DNA of 64,000 nt from Neobacillus bataviensis LMG 21833 (lineage in GTDB: Bacteria > Bacillota > Bacilli > Bacillales > Cytobacillaceae), in contig NZ_AJLS01000035.1 of assembly GCF_000307875.1 (NCBI RefSeq), positions 62,001 through 126,000 of the forward strand, given 5' to 3'. How positions within the stretch are numbered: position 1 is the first letter of the stretch; the number at the start of each line of letters is the position of its first letter. Both the position numbers and the translations under genes were made by a program. The notes under the pieces were generated by a model. The model was not told the DNA's origin and did not search any database. It saw nothing but the letters and a program-made list of their open reading frames with translations. Shown piece after piece: positions 17,304 through 26,236 of this stretch.

Positions 17304-17738
17304 TTAGTCGATATTCAGCTGTTCCTTGATTTTGCTAATCAGTTCGTTATACTCTTCATCGGTCAAGTATGTTTTACCTGGGTTCATTTCGAAAGTTGAG
17401 CCCCAATTTTCTTTACCTTCGTATTTAGGCACCACATGCATATGAAGGTGGTGTAGTGTATCTCCGTAAGCCCCATAATTGATTTTATTCGGTTCAAAGG
17501 CCTTGTCCAATGCCTCTGCCACCCGTTTTACATCATTGATAAAGGCTGCAGATTCCTGTTCGTTAAGCTGATATAATTCTTTTACATGGTCATTATAAAC
17601 CACATTGCATCTGCCCCGATAGGTTTGTTCTTTAAAAAGAAAAACAGTCGAAGCCTCCAGCTTGCCAATTTCAATCATCAGTTGATCGCGTCTCTCATCT
17701 TCCATGCAATACATGCAGTCTTGATTCTTTACCATCAT
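17304..17738 (-). CDS. HIT-family nucleotide-binding protein
   Basis: A 144-residue histidine-triad protein. The HIT motif is HHLHMHVVPK near residue 100, preceded by NYGAYGDTLHH. The N-terminus has CMYC, a possible zinc-binding pair found in several HIT proteins. Members hydrolyse or transfer nucleoside monophosphates from substrates such as AMP-lysine or dinucleoside polyphosphates. ATG 17738 is favoured, six bases after GAGAGG; TTG 17744 and ATG 17735 are alternatives. The gene stands alone. Confidence 0.88.
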   Translation of the reverse strand: MMVKNQDCMYCMEDERRDQLMIEIGKLEASTVFLFKEQTYRGRCNVVYNDHVKELYQLNEQESAAFINDVKRVAEALDKAFEPNKINYGAYGDTLHHLHMHVVPKYEGKENWGSTFEMNPGKTYLTDEEYNELISKIKEQLNID

Positions 17739-17989
17739 ATTCAACCTCTCTGCTCTACAAATGAAGTAATTCCATTCTTAGTATACACCTTTTAGTCGGC
17801 TATTTGTAAAGTGACTAAACAAATAGAAAGTGGTACATACTTTACCGATTCAATTTAAAAATAATACGCAAATTCGAGTTCCATAGTTGTTTCAAGCTGG
17901 AGGATGAGACTTGACTAGGTTATAAGTTTTCTGTAATCTAAATATCCGATGTTTTCAAAAAATGGAATAGTGAGGTGACTAGTACAAGG

Positions 17990-20293
17990 ATGAGTGCCAA
18001 AGAACAAGTGTCTGTCCGTGACCATAAAGACTATCAAACAGAGGTTGAGCGCTTAGAGTTTTCTAAGGAATACATTCGAACTGTTTTAGAGATTTCTAAG
18101 GGGAATAAAGAGTTTTTTCTTGAAAATATGAAACAAGCTTTTGCTGATCTGGACCCTCAGGATAGTAGTACCAGCTACACGGATCTCCTCGCAAATGCAA
18201 GATTTCTTGAGTTGGCCGAAAGTGAACTGAAGAGGCTAGAGAGCGTGATTGGCAAACCCTATTTTTCAAGGATCGATTTTACGAGCAATAGTACGAATAA
18301 GGAAGAAGTTTTGTACATTGGCAAGGTATCCTTGTTTGACCGTGTATCACAGGAGCCGATTATCGTGGATTGGCGTTCACCGATTGCCAATGTCTACTAT
18401 GATGGCCGGCTGGGAGATGTCTCATATGAAGCCTATGGGGAGACTCAAACTGGTTACTTATCATTAAAGAGGCAGTATGAAATCGTTGATGGATTACTAA
18501 AAGATATCAGGGATATCGATTTAACTACACACGACGAACTTTTGCAGAAATCTTTGTCAGGTAAAGCCGACAATCGCTTAACAGAAATAGTTGCGACCAT
18601 TCAAAATGAGCAAAATGAAGTGATCCGGGCATCACTGAAGCACCCCATTATCGTTCAGGGCGCCGCAGGAAGCGGGAAAACAACTATTGCACTCCATAGA
18701 ATATCCTACTTTCTCTATTCCTTAGGGTTTAGTTTTCCTCCAGAAAAATTAATGATTCTCGCACCCAACCGATTGTTCATTGATTATATATCTGCCGTCT
18801 TACCTGAACTAGGCGTTAACAAAATTAATCAAACCACCTATATCGATTTTATGAAAAGTTGCTTGGGACAGAAAATAAAGCTTTTTTCCCCAAATACAAA
18901 ACTAATGAAGCTACTGGAAGGAAAACCATCCAAATCGCTCCAATGGATTTCTAGCTATAAGGGCTCACTCGAATTTAAATCATTAATAGATCATTTTGTA
19001 AAGGAATTAGAAAGAAACCTTGCCCCTAAAGAGGATTTTCGAGTGGAAAAATCCATTCTTTTGAAAGGTCAAAAGCTTAAAAAACTATTTTTAAAAGAAT
19101 ATACATATTTACCAATCTATAAAAGGATCAGTAAATTGAAATCCCTATTAGAAGATGATTTGAAAAAAAAGAAAGCCATTATGCTATCAAAACTTAATAA
19201 GAAATACGATGATGTTTTAGATCAGGTTCTTTACAGTAAAAGGCTCGATCCGGAAAGTAGAAAGCAAAAAGTGATCATGCTGATGGAAAGGAAAGAAGAA
19301 AGATTGAAGCAGGTGGAGAAAGAGTCAAAGTCAGCGGTAAAAAAATATATGGAACCGCTTGAAATGAAAGATATTTTTACCTTATACAAGGAATTGATGT
19401 CTTCACCTGAATTGATCAAGAAGCATTCCACCACGCTTTCAGATCAACAATGTACGATCCTAAGTACGTTTTGTCAGAGAATTTTTGCCAGAGGTGCATA
19501 CGAACTAGAGGATTTAGCCCCATTATTTTATTTAAAGACAAAATTGGAAGGGATCGATGAGAAGTATAAAATGCGGAGTATCTTTATTGATGAAGCACAG
19601 GATTACAGCTATTTTCAATTTGCCGCTTTAAAGGAAGGCTTCGAAACAGACTTGTTTACCATCGTGGGGGATTTAGCACAAGGGATTCATTCCTATCGCG
19701 GCTTGAATAGCTGGGTGCCGGTATTGAAAGAAATATTCCCAAACGCGAATTATCAAACCTTACAAAAAAGCTATCGAACGACCGTTGAGATAATGAATTT
19801 GGCAAACGATATCCTTCAATTGATCGACCAAGACTTGCCAAAGGTTGAACCGGTCATTCGCCATGGCCAAAAACCATTGTTTAAAACCATCGACACGAAG
19901 AATCATAAACAAGTTCGGCTGCAGCTGGAACAAGATATAGCCTCACTCAAAAGGGAAGAGCTTCACTCGATTGCCATCATTGGACGTACCGACAGGGAAT
20001 GCCAAAGAATCCATCAAATCCTAGAAAATAGTCATCTTCACATTCAATTAGTAGAAGAAAAGCAAGATATGAAGAAGGGGCACATCGCGATTTTACCTTC
20101 ATATTTATCGAAAGGGTTGGAATTTGATGCCGTTTTGATTGTATGCGTGGAAGAACCGTATGTAAAAGTAGATCTGGATATCAAATTGTTGTACGTAGCG
20201 ATGACAAGACCGATGCATCGCTTGAATTTATACGGGAAGAGCTCGTCAGACTTTTTATTACATCATGCGGATGATTTACATTTCGATTATTAA
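17990..20293 (+). CDS. helD: RNA polymerase recycling motor HelD (UvrD/Rep-like ATPase)
   Basis: A 767-residue SF1 helicase-like protein. The N-terminal region (about 1-110) is helical, as in HelD, whose N-terminal arm enters the RNA polymerase channel. Walker A is GAAGSGKTT at about residue 225, Walker B is IFIDEAQDYS, and the C-terminal motif VAMTRPMHRL is typical of UvrD-type proteins. A long Lys/Glu-rich helical insertion lies between. HelD uses ATP to release stalled polymerase and DNA or RNA. ATG 17990 is taken with AGGTGA upstream; GTG 17975 would add five residues. Confidence 0.88.
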   Translation: MSAKEQVSVRDHKDYQTEVERLEFSKEYIRTVLEISKGNKEFFLENMKQAFADLDPQDSSTSYTDLLANARFLELAESELKRLESVIGKPYFSRIDFTSNSTNKEEVLYIGKVSLFDRVSQEPIIVDWRSPIANVYYDGRLGDVSYEAYGETQTGYLSLKRQYEIVDGLLKDIRDIDLTTHDELLQKSLSGKADNRLTEIVATIQNEQNEVIRASLKHPIIVQGAAGSGKTTIALHRISYFLYSLGFSFPPEKLMILAPNRLFIDYISAVLPELGVNKINQTTYIDFMKSCLGQKIKLFSPNTKLMKLLEGKPSKSLQWISSYKGSLEFKSLIDHFVKELERNLAPKEDFRVEKSILLKGQKLKKLFLKEYTYLPIYKRISKLKSLLEDDLKKKKAIMLSKLNKKYDDVLDQVLYSKRLDPESRKQKVIMLMERKEERLKQVEKESKSAVKKYMEPLEMKDIFTLYKELMSSPELIKKHSTTLSDQQCTILSTFCQRIFARGAYELEDLAPLFYLKTKLEGIDEKYKMRSIFIDEAQDYSYFQFAALKEGFETDLFTIVGDLAQGIHSYRGLNSWVPVLKEIFPNANYQTLQKSYRTTVEIMNLANDILQLIDQDLPKVEPVIRHGQKPLFKTIDTKNHKQVRLQLEQDIASLKREELHSIAIIGRTDRECQRIHQILENSHLHIQLVEEKQDMKKGHIAILPSYLSKGLEFDAVLIVCVEEPYVKVDLDIKLLYVAMTRPMHRLNLYGKSSSDFLLHHADDLHFDY

Positions 20294-20347
20294 AATGGGG
20301 TTACTTCTAATCCGGCTGCCATTTCAGGTACTTTTCTTCTTAAACTA

Positions 20348-20403
20348 AAGGTCAGACCCTCGATGCATAAGCGCTTTAGCGCTCCGGGGGTCTGACCCTT
20401 TTT
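20348..20403 (+). terminator. GGTCAGACC-family repeat/terminator (copy 2)
   Basis: AAGGTCAGACCC pairs with GGGGGTCTGACCCTT and is followed by Ts; the loop contains GCGCTTTAGCGC. It separates the convergent helD and YqcI/YcgG genes. Confidence 0.8.
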
Positions 20404-20408
20404 CTCCT

Positions 20409-21146
20409 TTACTCCTTAAGTCCTCGGTGAAAGGGGCATTTAGATAATGAAGTATCGTCATCTCGAAGGAAATATTGTTTCCACTCAAAATTATTCTCTG
20501 AGCCATAGCTGTTCAAATCAGGGTGTATAGGAGCGGAGTCATAGTTTGATAGCCTTTTGCGTATCTGTGTTTTAATACTTTGGGCAAACTTCTGTGATTT
20601 GTTAAACTCCTGAAGGACCCAACGTGGTGTTATGGCGAGCAATATCACCTCAAAATGCCTGCTTTTTCGATTCAAATGTGCAGGTGTGGCACAGTACATA
20701 AAATACTTTTCACCATGATAACAAAATTCCCAAAGCGGATTATGAGGGTCAGTAGGAATATCGTGAGGCCATTCAAAATAGTCTATAGCGCATAACCCGG
20801 AAATTTGCTGCCAAAATAATTGTTCGTAATCTACAACTGTATACGTAGCCTTCATATCCTCAGGCGTTTCATAAAAAACAATCAACGAGGTATAATTGCC
20901 AAAATCCCTTGAAACTTCTGTAAAACTGCTAACTAACTCAGCAAGCTCGTAAATGGTGGAGGTTTCCCTTGGATCTCCAATAAAACCGTAGCATAACTGA
21001 TTTACAGAGAACCCGATCGTAGCCGGGATACAGGGAAATGGTTTTTCTTTATCATTTATTTTCATGGCGAATTTCTCTAAGGCATTTTTTTCCCACTCCT
21101 CAAGTTGAATTGGAAGAGAAGAATCATTCATGTATAGTCCTTTCAT
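20409..21146 (-). CDS. YqcI/YcgG family protein
   Basis: A 245-residue cytoplasmic protein of the YqcI/YcgG family. Recognisable conserved points are FPCIPATIGF near residue 40, YCATPAHLNR in the middle, and the closing CPFHRG. Work on guanitoxin biosynthesis showed a relative (GntA) to be a heme-dependent hydroxylase, so an oxidative role with a Cys- or His-ligated metal is possible; most members remain uncharacterised. ATG 21146 has GGAGGTGCC upstream, better than the ATG 15 bases earlier. It stands alone. Confidence 0.82.
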   Translation of the reverse strand: MKGLYMNDSSLPIQLEEWEKNALEKFAMKINDKEKPFPCIPATIGFSVNQLCYGFIGDPRETSTIYELAELVSSFTEVSRDFGNYTSLIVFYETPEDMKATYTVVDYEQLFWQQISGLCAIDYFEWPHDIPTDPHNPLWEFCYHGEKYFMYCATPAHLNRKSRHFEVILLAITPRWVLQEFNKSQKFAQSIKTQIRKRLSNYDSAPIHPDLNSYGSENNFEWKQYFLRDDDTSLSKCPFHRGLKE

Positions 21147-21276
21147 TATAGGCACCTCCAATAGTTAGTGCATTATATTCGAATGACTAGATGGACGGTT
21201 CCTCTGAGCTTTTAAGTCACCCCTCTGAAGTATATGAAAAAAGAATTTGTATGGTACCTGGCACTGTTTGGTCAGT

Positions 21277-22149
21277 CTATTCAAATAGTTCCTTCGTTAT
21301 TTGAATAAATAATTGGACGACACGCGAGGCATCCTTTATGGAAGGTAAGCCTAAGGCGATATGTCTGTAATGGTTTGTTTCTAATGGCCGGATATTCGAT
21401 TTGGGATAAGCAAGGTATTTCAATGAGAGCTCAGGGAGGATAAGCACACCTAATCCTTCTTTAATCAAAGCCAATGATGTATTTAGATTGGATGTATTAT
21501 ATTTCTCATTTACAGTCATTTTTTGTTTCCTCATTAGGTCGATCATTGGTGCTTCATATCCGGCATTTGAGATAATAAAATGCTCGTTTTCCAAATCTGA
21601 AAGACAAACAGATCGATTCATTAGCAATGGATGGTGATCAGGCAGCATAACAAGATAGCGATCCTTTACAAGAGGAATCGTATTTAATTCATCGCACGGA
21701 AGAACGACAAAGCCAATATCAATTTCTCGAGATGTTAGCCAACCTTTAATTTCCTCTTGTGAACCCTCCTTAAAAGTCAGCGACACATTCGGTCGTATTT
21801 GTTGAAAGGTACTAATAATCTTTGGTAAAAAGTGAGCTGTTACACTAGGAAAAGTGGCAATCCTAATGGTTCCAGTGATGATTCCTTTTTCCAGAGATAC
21901 TTCCTGGTCAATTTTTTCAAGGCTATTCAGAATATTTCTTATTTGAAATAGGACTCGTTTTCCTATATCCGTTACAATTAAATCTTTTCCCCGTTCCCTT
22001 ACTAATAATGTAACTCCTAGTTCTGATTCTAAAGCGGCAATCGCATGACTGACAGCAGGCTGCGACATATTTAGTGCTTGGGCAGCTTTTGTAAAGCTTC
22101 CTTCATCAATAACCTTCACAAAGATTTCAAATTGAGTAATCGTTGGCAT
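21277..22149 (-). CDS. LysR-family transcriptional regulator
   Basis: A 290-residue LysR protein. The N-terminal winged helix shows FVKVIDEGSFTKAAQALNMSQPAVSHAIAALE, followed by the linker helix and a periplasmic-binding-type effector domain (from about residue 90; GTIRIATFPSV). It is divergent from the MFS gene at 22261 with 111 bases between, the usual LysR arrangement, so it probably controls that transporter and itself. Effector unknown. Confidence 0.9.
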   Translation of the reverse strand: MPTITQFEIFVKVIDEGSFTKAAQALNMSQPAVSHAIAALESELGVTLLVRERGKDLIVTDIGKRVLFQIRNILNSLEKIDQEVSLEKGIITGTIRIATFPSVTAHFLPKIISTFQQIRPNVSLTFKEGSQEEIKGWLTSREIDIGFVVLPCDELNTIPLVKDRYLVMLPDHHPLLMNRSVCLSDLENEHFIISNAGYEAPMIDLMRKQKMTVNEKYNTSNLNTSLALIKEGLGVLILPELSLKYLAYPKSNIRPLETNHYRHIALGLPSIKDASRVVQLFIQITKELFE

Positions 22150-22170
22150 AACTATTTACTTATCCCCTTT

Positions 22171-22194
22171 ATAAATAACATTCATTTTATTTAT
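22171..22194. promoter_or_regulatory. Possible LysR-type operator between divergent genes
   Basis: ATAAAT (22171-22176) and ATTTAT (22189-22194) are perfect inverted arms around a 12-base centre, located between the LysR and MFS start codons. The region is very AT-rich, so chance is a real alternative. Confidence 0.35.
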
Positions 22195-22260
22195 CAATAG
22201 CGATATTGTAACATAAATACTATGGTCATCTTAAATAAATTGAAAAAAGGGGAGTAAATA

Positions 22261-23475
22261 ATGAAAGAAAAGTTATGGACAAAAGATTATATCGGTATTT
22301 TAGTAACAAATTTCTTTCTTATGTTAACTTTTTATTTATTAATGGTAACTATTTCTGTATTTGCTGTTAATGAATTTGATGCAACGGAAAGTCAAGCAGG
22401 CTTAGCTTCCAGCATTTTTGTGATTGGAGCGCTAGTCGGGAGAATCATTGGCGGAAAATATATAGATCAAATAGGGAGAAAAAAACTTCTGTTAGCTGGC
22501 GTTATCATTATGGTCATTTCAGCGATTTTCTATTTCGGTGTGAATAGTTTTGGAATGCTCATTGCTAACCGGTTATTACATGGCTTTGCATTTGGACTAG
22601 CTGGTACTGTATTAGGAACAGTGGTAGCCCAAGTGATTCCGAAAACCAGAAGCGGAGAAGGAATCGGGTACTTTGCTTTAAGTATGACATTGGCTACTGC
22701 CATTGGACCTTTTATTGGTATATATATTCAACAACATTTTCAATTTAAAATGATATTTGCTTTTTGTTTAATCTGTATCGCCATAAGTTTAGTTTTATCA
22801 GTTATCATAAAAGTTCAAGAAATTACCTTAACAGAAGAGCAAAAGGCGGAATTAAAAGGGTTTAAATTATCCAATTTTATTGAGAAAAAATCTGTGCCGA
22901 TTACACTAGTTGCAGCCGTTACTGCATTCTGTTATTCCGGAATTTTATCTTTCCTTTCGTTCTTTGCCATCAAGAACGATATTACTTCAGCAGCAAGTTT
23001 CTTCTTTGTTGTTTATGCTGCCGCGGTTCTCTTCACAAGACCATATTCCGGGCGGATGTTTGATAAGAAGGGACCAAATTTCATCATGTACCCTTCACTT
23101 ATTTCTTTATTAATCGGGTTATTTGTTCTAAGTCAATCAACTGTTGGATTTGTTCTATTAATTGCTGGTGCACTTGTCGGTTTTGGATACGGAACCTACA
23201 TGTCAAGTTCGCAGACGGTTGCCATCCAATCTGCCCCTGCTCATCGTGTAGGATTAGCAACATCGACATTTTTCATTCTTACCGATATAGGACTAGGAGT
23301 TGGGCCGTTTGTCCAAGGATTTTTAGTTCCTTCCATAGGATACAATGGATTATATATCGTTCTCGGTATTATCGCCGTCCTGTGTTTACCATTACACTAT
23401 TTCTTGTATGGAAAAAAAGTTTCATCGTCAAAAATAACTGTTTCATCCGTAGAAGTAAATTCTTCAATAAAATAG
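22261..23475 (+). CDS. MFS transporter divergent from LysR regulator
   Basis: A 404-residue, 12-helix MFS protein. The motif A loop is GGKYIDQIGRKKLLL (about residues 65-80) and helix 4 has NRLLHGFAFGLAGTVLGTVVAQ. It resembles the YwoG/YfcJ-type Gram-positive MFS exporters; substrate unknown. A strong AAGGGGAG site precedes the ATG. It is followed 28 bases later by a universal stress protein gene, suggesting one transcript. Confidence 0.87.
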   Translation: MKEKLWTKDYIGILVTNFFLMLTFYLLMVTISVFAVNEFDATESQAGLASSIFVIGALVGRIIGGKYIDQIGRKKLLLAGVIIMVISAIFYFGVNSFGMLIANRLLHGFAFGLAGTVLGTVVAQVIPKTRSGEGIGYFALSMTLATAIGPFIGIYIQQHFQFKMIFAFCLICIAISLVLSVIIKVQEITLTEEQKAELKGFKLSNFIEKKSVPITLVAAVTAFCYSGILSFLSFFAIKNDITSAASFFFVVYAAAVLFTRPYSGRMFDKKGPNFIMYPSLISLLIGLFVLSQSTVGFVLLIAGALVGFGYGTYMSSSQTVAIQSAPAHRVGLATSTFFILTDIGLGVGPFVQGFLVPSIGYNGLYIVLGIIAVLCLPLHYFLYGKKVSSSKITVSSVEVNSSIK

Positions 23476-23503
23476 ACAAAAATCGCTTAATGGAGATGAG
23501 CTT

Positions 23504-23929
23504 ATGTTTAATCGTATTCTTGTGGCAATAGATGGTTCTATAATGAGTGAAAAAGCATTAAAGTCGGCATTTAATTTTGTAAAGGAAAGATATTCCAAAA
23601 TCAGCGTGATCCATGTAGAAAAAAATATAGAGATTACTGAAGGAATGCCAAAAGCGACGATTGATAGAATCTATTCTGAACAAAGTAAAGAAAGCGAGGA
23701 TCTATTACATCAAGCTACTGCACTTGCAGAAAATGAAGGTATCGAAATTGAAGTCCAATTGGTGATGGGAGAACCGGCAATTCAAATCGTCAAAAAGGCA
23801 GAGGAGAGGAATTATCAGCTCATCGTCATGGGCAGCAGGGGATTGGGAAATATTAAAGGGTTAATGCTCGGAAGTGTTAGTCAGAAGGTTACCCAACTAT
23901 CGCATTGTCCTGTTTTGATCATCAAGTAA
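23504..23929 (+). CDS. Universal stress protein (UspA family, ATP-binding type)
   Basis: A 141-residue UspA-fold protein. It starts MFNRILVAIDGS and ends with the ATP-binding signature GSRGLGNIKGLMLGSVSQKV (G-2x-G-9x-G-S), so it should bind ATP like MJ0577-type members. Such proteins modulate stress survival or a partner transporter. It sits just after the MFS gene and before a terminator repeat. Confidence 0.92.
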   Translation: MFNRILVAIDGSIMSEKALKSAFNFVKERYSKISVIHVEKNIEITEGMPKATIDRIYSEQSKESEDLLHQATALAENEGIEIEVQLVMGEPAIQIVKKAEERNYQLIVMGSRGLGNIKGLMLGSVSQKVTQLSHCPVLIIK

Positions 23930-23959
23930 TCAGTGAGAACAAAGGAAATTAGAACATCT

Positions 23960-24017
23960 AGGGTCAGACCCCCAACATGCTAACGCTGTAGCAAACTGGG
24001 GGTCTGACCCTTTTTTT
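23960..24017 (+). terminator. GGTCAGACC-family repeat/terminator (copy 3)
   Basis: AGGGTCAGACCCCC pairs with GGGGGTCTGACCCT and is followed by seven Ts. The loop reads ATGCTAACGCTGTAGC, close to the family consensus. It ends the MFS/usp transcript. Confidence 0.85.
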
Positions 24018-24071
24018 AGTTATAGTGGCGATAAAATGATTAATGTAATATCAGAAGAAAAAGCATTTTAT

Positions 24072-24434
24072 TTAGCAGCATCCTGGGTACATCGGATAAC
24101 AGCATGGGTTGTAAACAGGCGGACAACACGGATTGTACATCGGCGGTGGACAGCATGGGTCATACATGGGCTGTGGACAGCATGCTTCATACATCGGCGG
24201 TGGACAACATGGGTCATACATCGGCTGTGGACAGCATGGGTTATACATCGGCATAGGGGAGCAACAAGGATTTTGCACCGGGTAACAACTTGGCTGTTGG
24301 TAAACTTGTGGTGCGATATAAGGGATATTTGGCATAATATTTGTCGGTAATGTCGGCTGGTTCGGCATGATATTCGGGCTTACCACCGGGTTATTTGGAA
24401 ATGCATTTGACTTTACATAGGGCTTATTTTCCAC
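24072..24434 (-). CDS. Cys/Pro/Tyr-rich repeat protein, probable spore coat protein
   Basis: A 120-residue protein. The first 45 residues are rich in Asn, Pro and Ile; from there to the end it is made of tandem PMYxPCCPP units (roughly 7-9 residues each), with Cys in pairs. No signal peptide. Low-complexity, paired-Cys, Tyr-rich proteins of this kind are cross-linked into Bacillus spore coats. The upstream sigma-K-type promoter supports mother-cell expression late in sporulation. The coat role is inferred from composition and promoter; the repeats may differ in number between strains. Confidence 0.72.
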   Translation of the reverse strand: MENKPYVKSNAFPNNPVVSPNIMPNQPTLPTNIMPNIPYIAPQVYQQPSCYPVQNPCCSPMPMYNPCCPQPMYDPCCPPPMYEACCPQPMYDPCCPPPMYNPCCPPVYNPCCYPMYPGCC

Positions 24435-24468
24435 AATTTATCTCTCCTCATCATTAATCAATACAAAA

Positions 24469-24496
24469 TAGTGTATGAGTCTATATAATTGTGTGT
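24469..24496 (-). promoter_or_regulatory. Sigma-K-type promoter of the Cys/Pro-rich coat gene
   Basis: On the minus strand AC (24496-24495), 17 bases, then CATACACTA (24477-24469) match the sigma-K pattern AC-N16/17-CATANNNTA. It lies about 35 bases upstream of the start codon at 24434, with a GAGGAGAG ribosome site between. Confidence 0.65.
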
Positions 24497-24605
24497 ATAG
24501 ACGTTTTCCTCAGGATATTGAACTAAACCAACATGAAGGAATACTGACATTGATGAAGAAGTATATTGGAGAACTTGCTTATAGGTATAACAGTTGACAT
24601 TTTTA

Positions 24606-24628
24606 ACTGTATATAATAAAGTTACAGT
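24606..24628 (+). promoter_or_regulatory. Probable Rrf2 autoregulatory operator
   Basis: ACTGTA (24606-24611), 11 bases, TACAGT (24623-24628) is a perfect inverted repeat. It overlaps the promoter region of the rrf2 gene (TTGACA at 24594-24599 and a TATAATAAAG tract), ending 39 bases before the start codon. An isolated ACTGTA half-site recurs near 25120, upstream of the next gene. Autorepression is typical of Rrf2 proteins. Confidence 0.55.
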
Positions 24629-24666
24629 ATGATCAGTTGAAGAGGTATGGATGGAGATGAATTGTC

Positions 24667-25086
24667 ATGAATAGTGATTTTGTTATTGCAATGCACAGTC
24701 TTGTTTTATTAGCTAACCTACCTGATCATATGGCAAATAGCGAAACCATCGCCGAAAATGTTTGTACAAATCCTGTAAGAATTCGCAAGGTTATGAGTAT
24801 TTTGCGTAAAGAAGGATATGTGAAAACAAAAGAAGGTATTGGCGGAGGATATTTGTTAAACTGCGACCCTGAAAAGACAACCATGTCCGAAGTGTATCTG
24901 GCTATTTCATCTGGTTCACTTAAGCCAAACTGGTGCACAGGTGATCCTGAAAAGGAATGTGTAATTTCATCCAATACTCAGAGTGTCATGGACGAAATCT
25001 TTATCGAGGCAGAGCAGCATATGCAAGCATATTTAAGTCAAGCCACGATTAGCGGTGTTTTGAAAAGAATTAAATGTCTTGAATAA
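24667..25086 (+). CDS. Rrf2-family transcriptional regulator (YwnA-like)
   Basis: A 139-residue winged-helix regulator. The Rrf2 fold is shown by SETIAENVCTNPVRIRKVMSILRKEGYVKTKEGIGGGYLL. Cysteines at WCTG and KECV lie where other Rrf2 proteins bind an Fe-S cluster, but the three-Cys spacing of IscR or NsrR is not present; it is nearer to YwnA-type members, which sense other signals. It probably represses itself through ACTGTA-N11-TACAGT. Confidence 0.88.
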   Translation: MNSDFVIAMHSLVLLANLPDHMANSETIAENVCTNPVRIRKVMSILRKEGYVKTKEGIGGGYLLNCDPEKTTMSEVYLAISSGSLKPNWCTGDPEKECVISSNTQSVMDEIFIEAEQHMQAYLSQATISGVLKRIKCLE

Positions 25087-25227
25087 TACAAGACAAATGC
25101 AGGGGTTTTTTAATTTAAACTGTAACTTTTTTTAATACATTTTATAGCCCTTATATCTCTAAGTCAAAATAGTTTAATTAAGATATATATTTTTTCATAA
25201 AAAATATTCTCAGAAAGGAGAAATAAG

Positions 25228-25362
25228 ATGATTGAAGTAATCGTAACAGTAAACTATAAAGATAAAAAGTATCAAACAAATGTAATCGCCAATAAAGAAA
25301 TGAGCTGTGAAAAAATTAAGCGCTTAGCAAAAGAACAAGTTGTGAAACAATGGGGCGCATAA
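25228..25362 (+). CDS. BA3454-family small stress-response protein
   Basis: A 44-residue protein that reads MIEVIVTVNYKDKKYQTNVIA and ends EQVVKQWGA. This matches a small Bacillus family annotated as BA3454 stress-response protein; its molecular role is unknown. AAGGAG sits seven bases before the ATG. It follows the Rrf2 gene by 140 bases, with a single ACTGTA half-site between, so joint regulation is possible. Confidence 0.72.
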   Translation: MIEVIVTVNYKDKKYQTNVIANKEMSCEKIKRLAKEQVVKQWGA

Positions 25363-25383
25363 TAGGGTGCCCCTACTTTTTTT
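25352..25383 (+). terminator. Terminator after the BA3454-family gene
   Basis: GGGGC at the end of the gene pairs with GCCCC, followed after TAC by seven Ts. Confidence 0.6.
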
Positions 25384-25398
25384 GACAATCCTTTGCTG

Positions 25399-25455
25399 AA
25401 GGACAGACCTCCTAAATGCTAAAGCTTTAGCGTACTGGGGATCTGACCTTTTTTT
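25399..25455. terminator. GGTCAGACC-family repeat/terminator (copy 4)
   Basis: AAGGACAGACCTCC pairs imperfectly with GGGGATCTGACCTT, with seven Ts after it; the loop is ATGCTAAAGCTTTAGCG. It sits at the 3' end of the convergent FusB-family gene. Confidence 0.7.
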
Positions 25456-26110
25456 AAGCATGTTTTCGGATCGATTCCTTAAGAAACGCGGTCAAATAGT
25501 CAACGCTGGTAATCCTTCTATTGCATTCAGCACTGTCTAGACAGATATAATTTCCAATCGCTTTATAGTAGTCGGGGTTATTGGACTTTTTGGCTTTGGT
25601 GATCGTGGAAATAAAAGCTACTTTACCAAAACGATTACAGAACGAACAAATATTATCCTTATTTAAAATCGAGTATTTACATTCAATTCCCATCAATTTC
25701 TCATTCAGATCGTATATAATAAACTTTTTATTGGTACTGATATCAGTCCAGCTTAGGTAAGTCATCTTCTCGAAATCACCTGTAGATAAATCTGGTACCT
25801 TTAGCTTCTTGGCTTTTGGAAACATTTTTTTTACTTCCTGCTCTGTCAATTTGGGAAACGGGATTATGCATCGGGTTAACTCTTGAACGTATTTATCCAA
25901 TTCAGCATCCGTTTTCCACCTTGAGAGATCCAGCATTTCAACTTGTTCCTTTGCTGCATGTGGAAAAAGCTCAAGAATTTGTGCAATGGCCAGTTCCCTG
26001 ACAGCCATAATGACACTTGGGTCAGTGTTCTTTTTATAACTATCCTTAATTAAATCCACTTGCCGTTTTATTAAATTATATTGCTCATTCTTTATAAATC
26101 TTTCATTCAT
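25454..26110 (-). CDS. FusB/FusC-family EF-G-binding protein
   Basis: A 218-residue protein with the two-part layout of FusB-type proteins: a helical N-terminal bundle (about 1-85) and a C-terminal domain with four cysteines, CSFC and CLDSAEC, forming the zinc-binding site (spacing C-2x-C, about 30 residues, C-5x-C). FusB and FusC bind elongation factor G and free it from fusidic acid-stalled ribosomes; chromosomal relatives in Bacilli are common and their natural role is unclear. ATG 26110 is preferred over the ATG 15 bases upstream. Confidence 0.8.
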   Translation of the reverse strand: MNERFIKNEQYNLIKRQVDLIKDSYKKNTDPSVIMAVRELAIAQILELFPHAAKEQVEMLDLSRWKTDAELDKYVQELTRCIIPFPKLTEQEVKKMFPKAKKLKVPDLSTGDFEKMTYLSWTDISTNKKFIIYDLNEKLMGIECKYSILNKDNICSFCNRFGKVAFISTITKAKKSNNPDYYKAIGNYICLDSAECNRRITSVDYLTAFLKESIRKHA

Positions 26111-26218
26111 GATCAGTCGCCTCATTTTCTTACGATACTGTTATATATTTTAAAAAAAGCATCCACTTAATAATAGAGGTAAGATGATTTAGAAACAAAG
26201 AATACATAAGAAAAAAGC

Positions 26219-26236
26219 CTGACTAGGTCAGACCCC
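26219..26236 (-). terminator. Short terminator hairpin, decayed GGTCAGACC-type copy
   Basis: On the minus strand GGTCTGACC-TAG-TCAGGC is followed by six Ts; the core CTGAC/GTCAG pairs. It directly follows the CD3324-family gene stop and carries the GGTCTGACC end of the repeat family without the usual loop. Confidence 0.5.

Noticed and set aside
24036..24350. Plus-strand open frame opposite the Cys/Pro-rich coat gene (Arg/Thr/Trp-rich repeats)
   Set aside because: It is the antisense reading of the PMYxPCCPP repeats, has no ribosome site, and the minus-strand gene has a sigma-K promoter.
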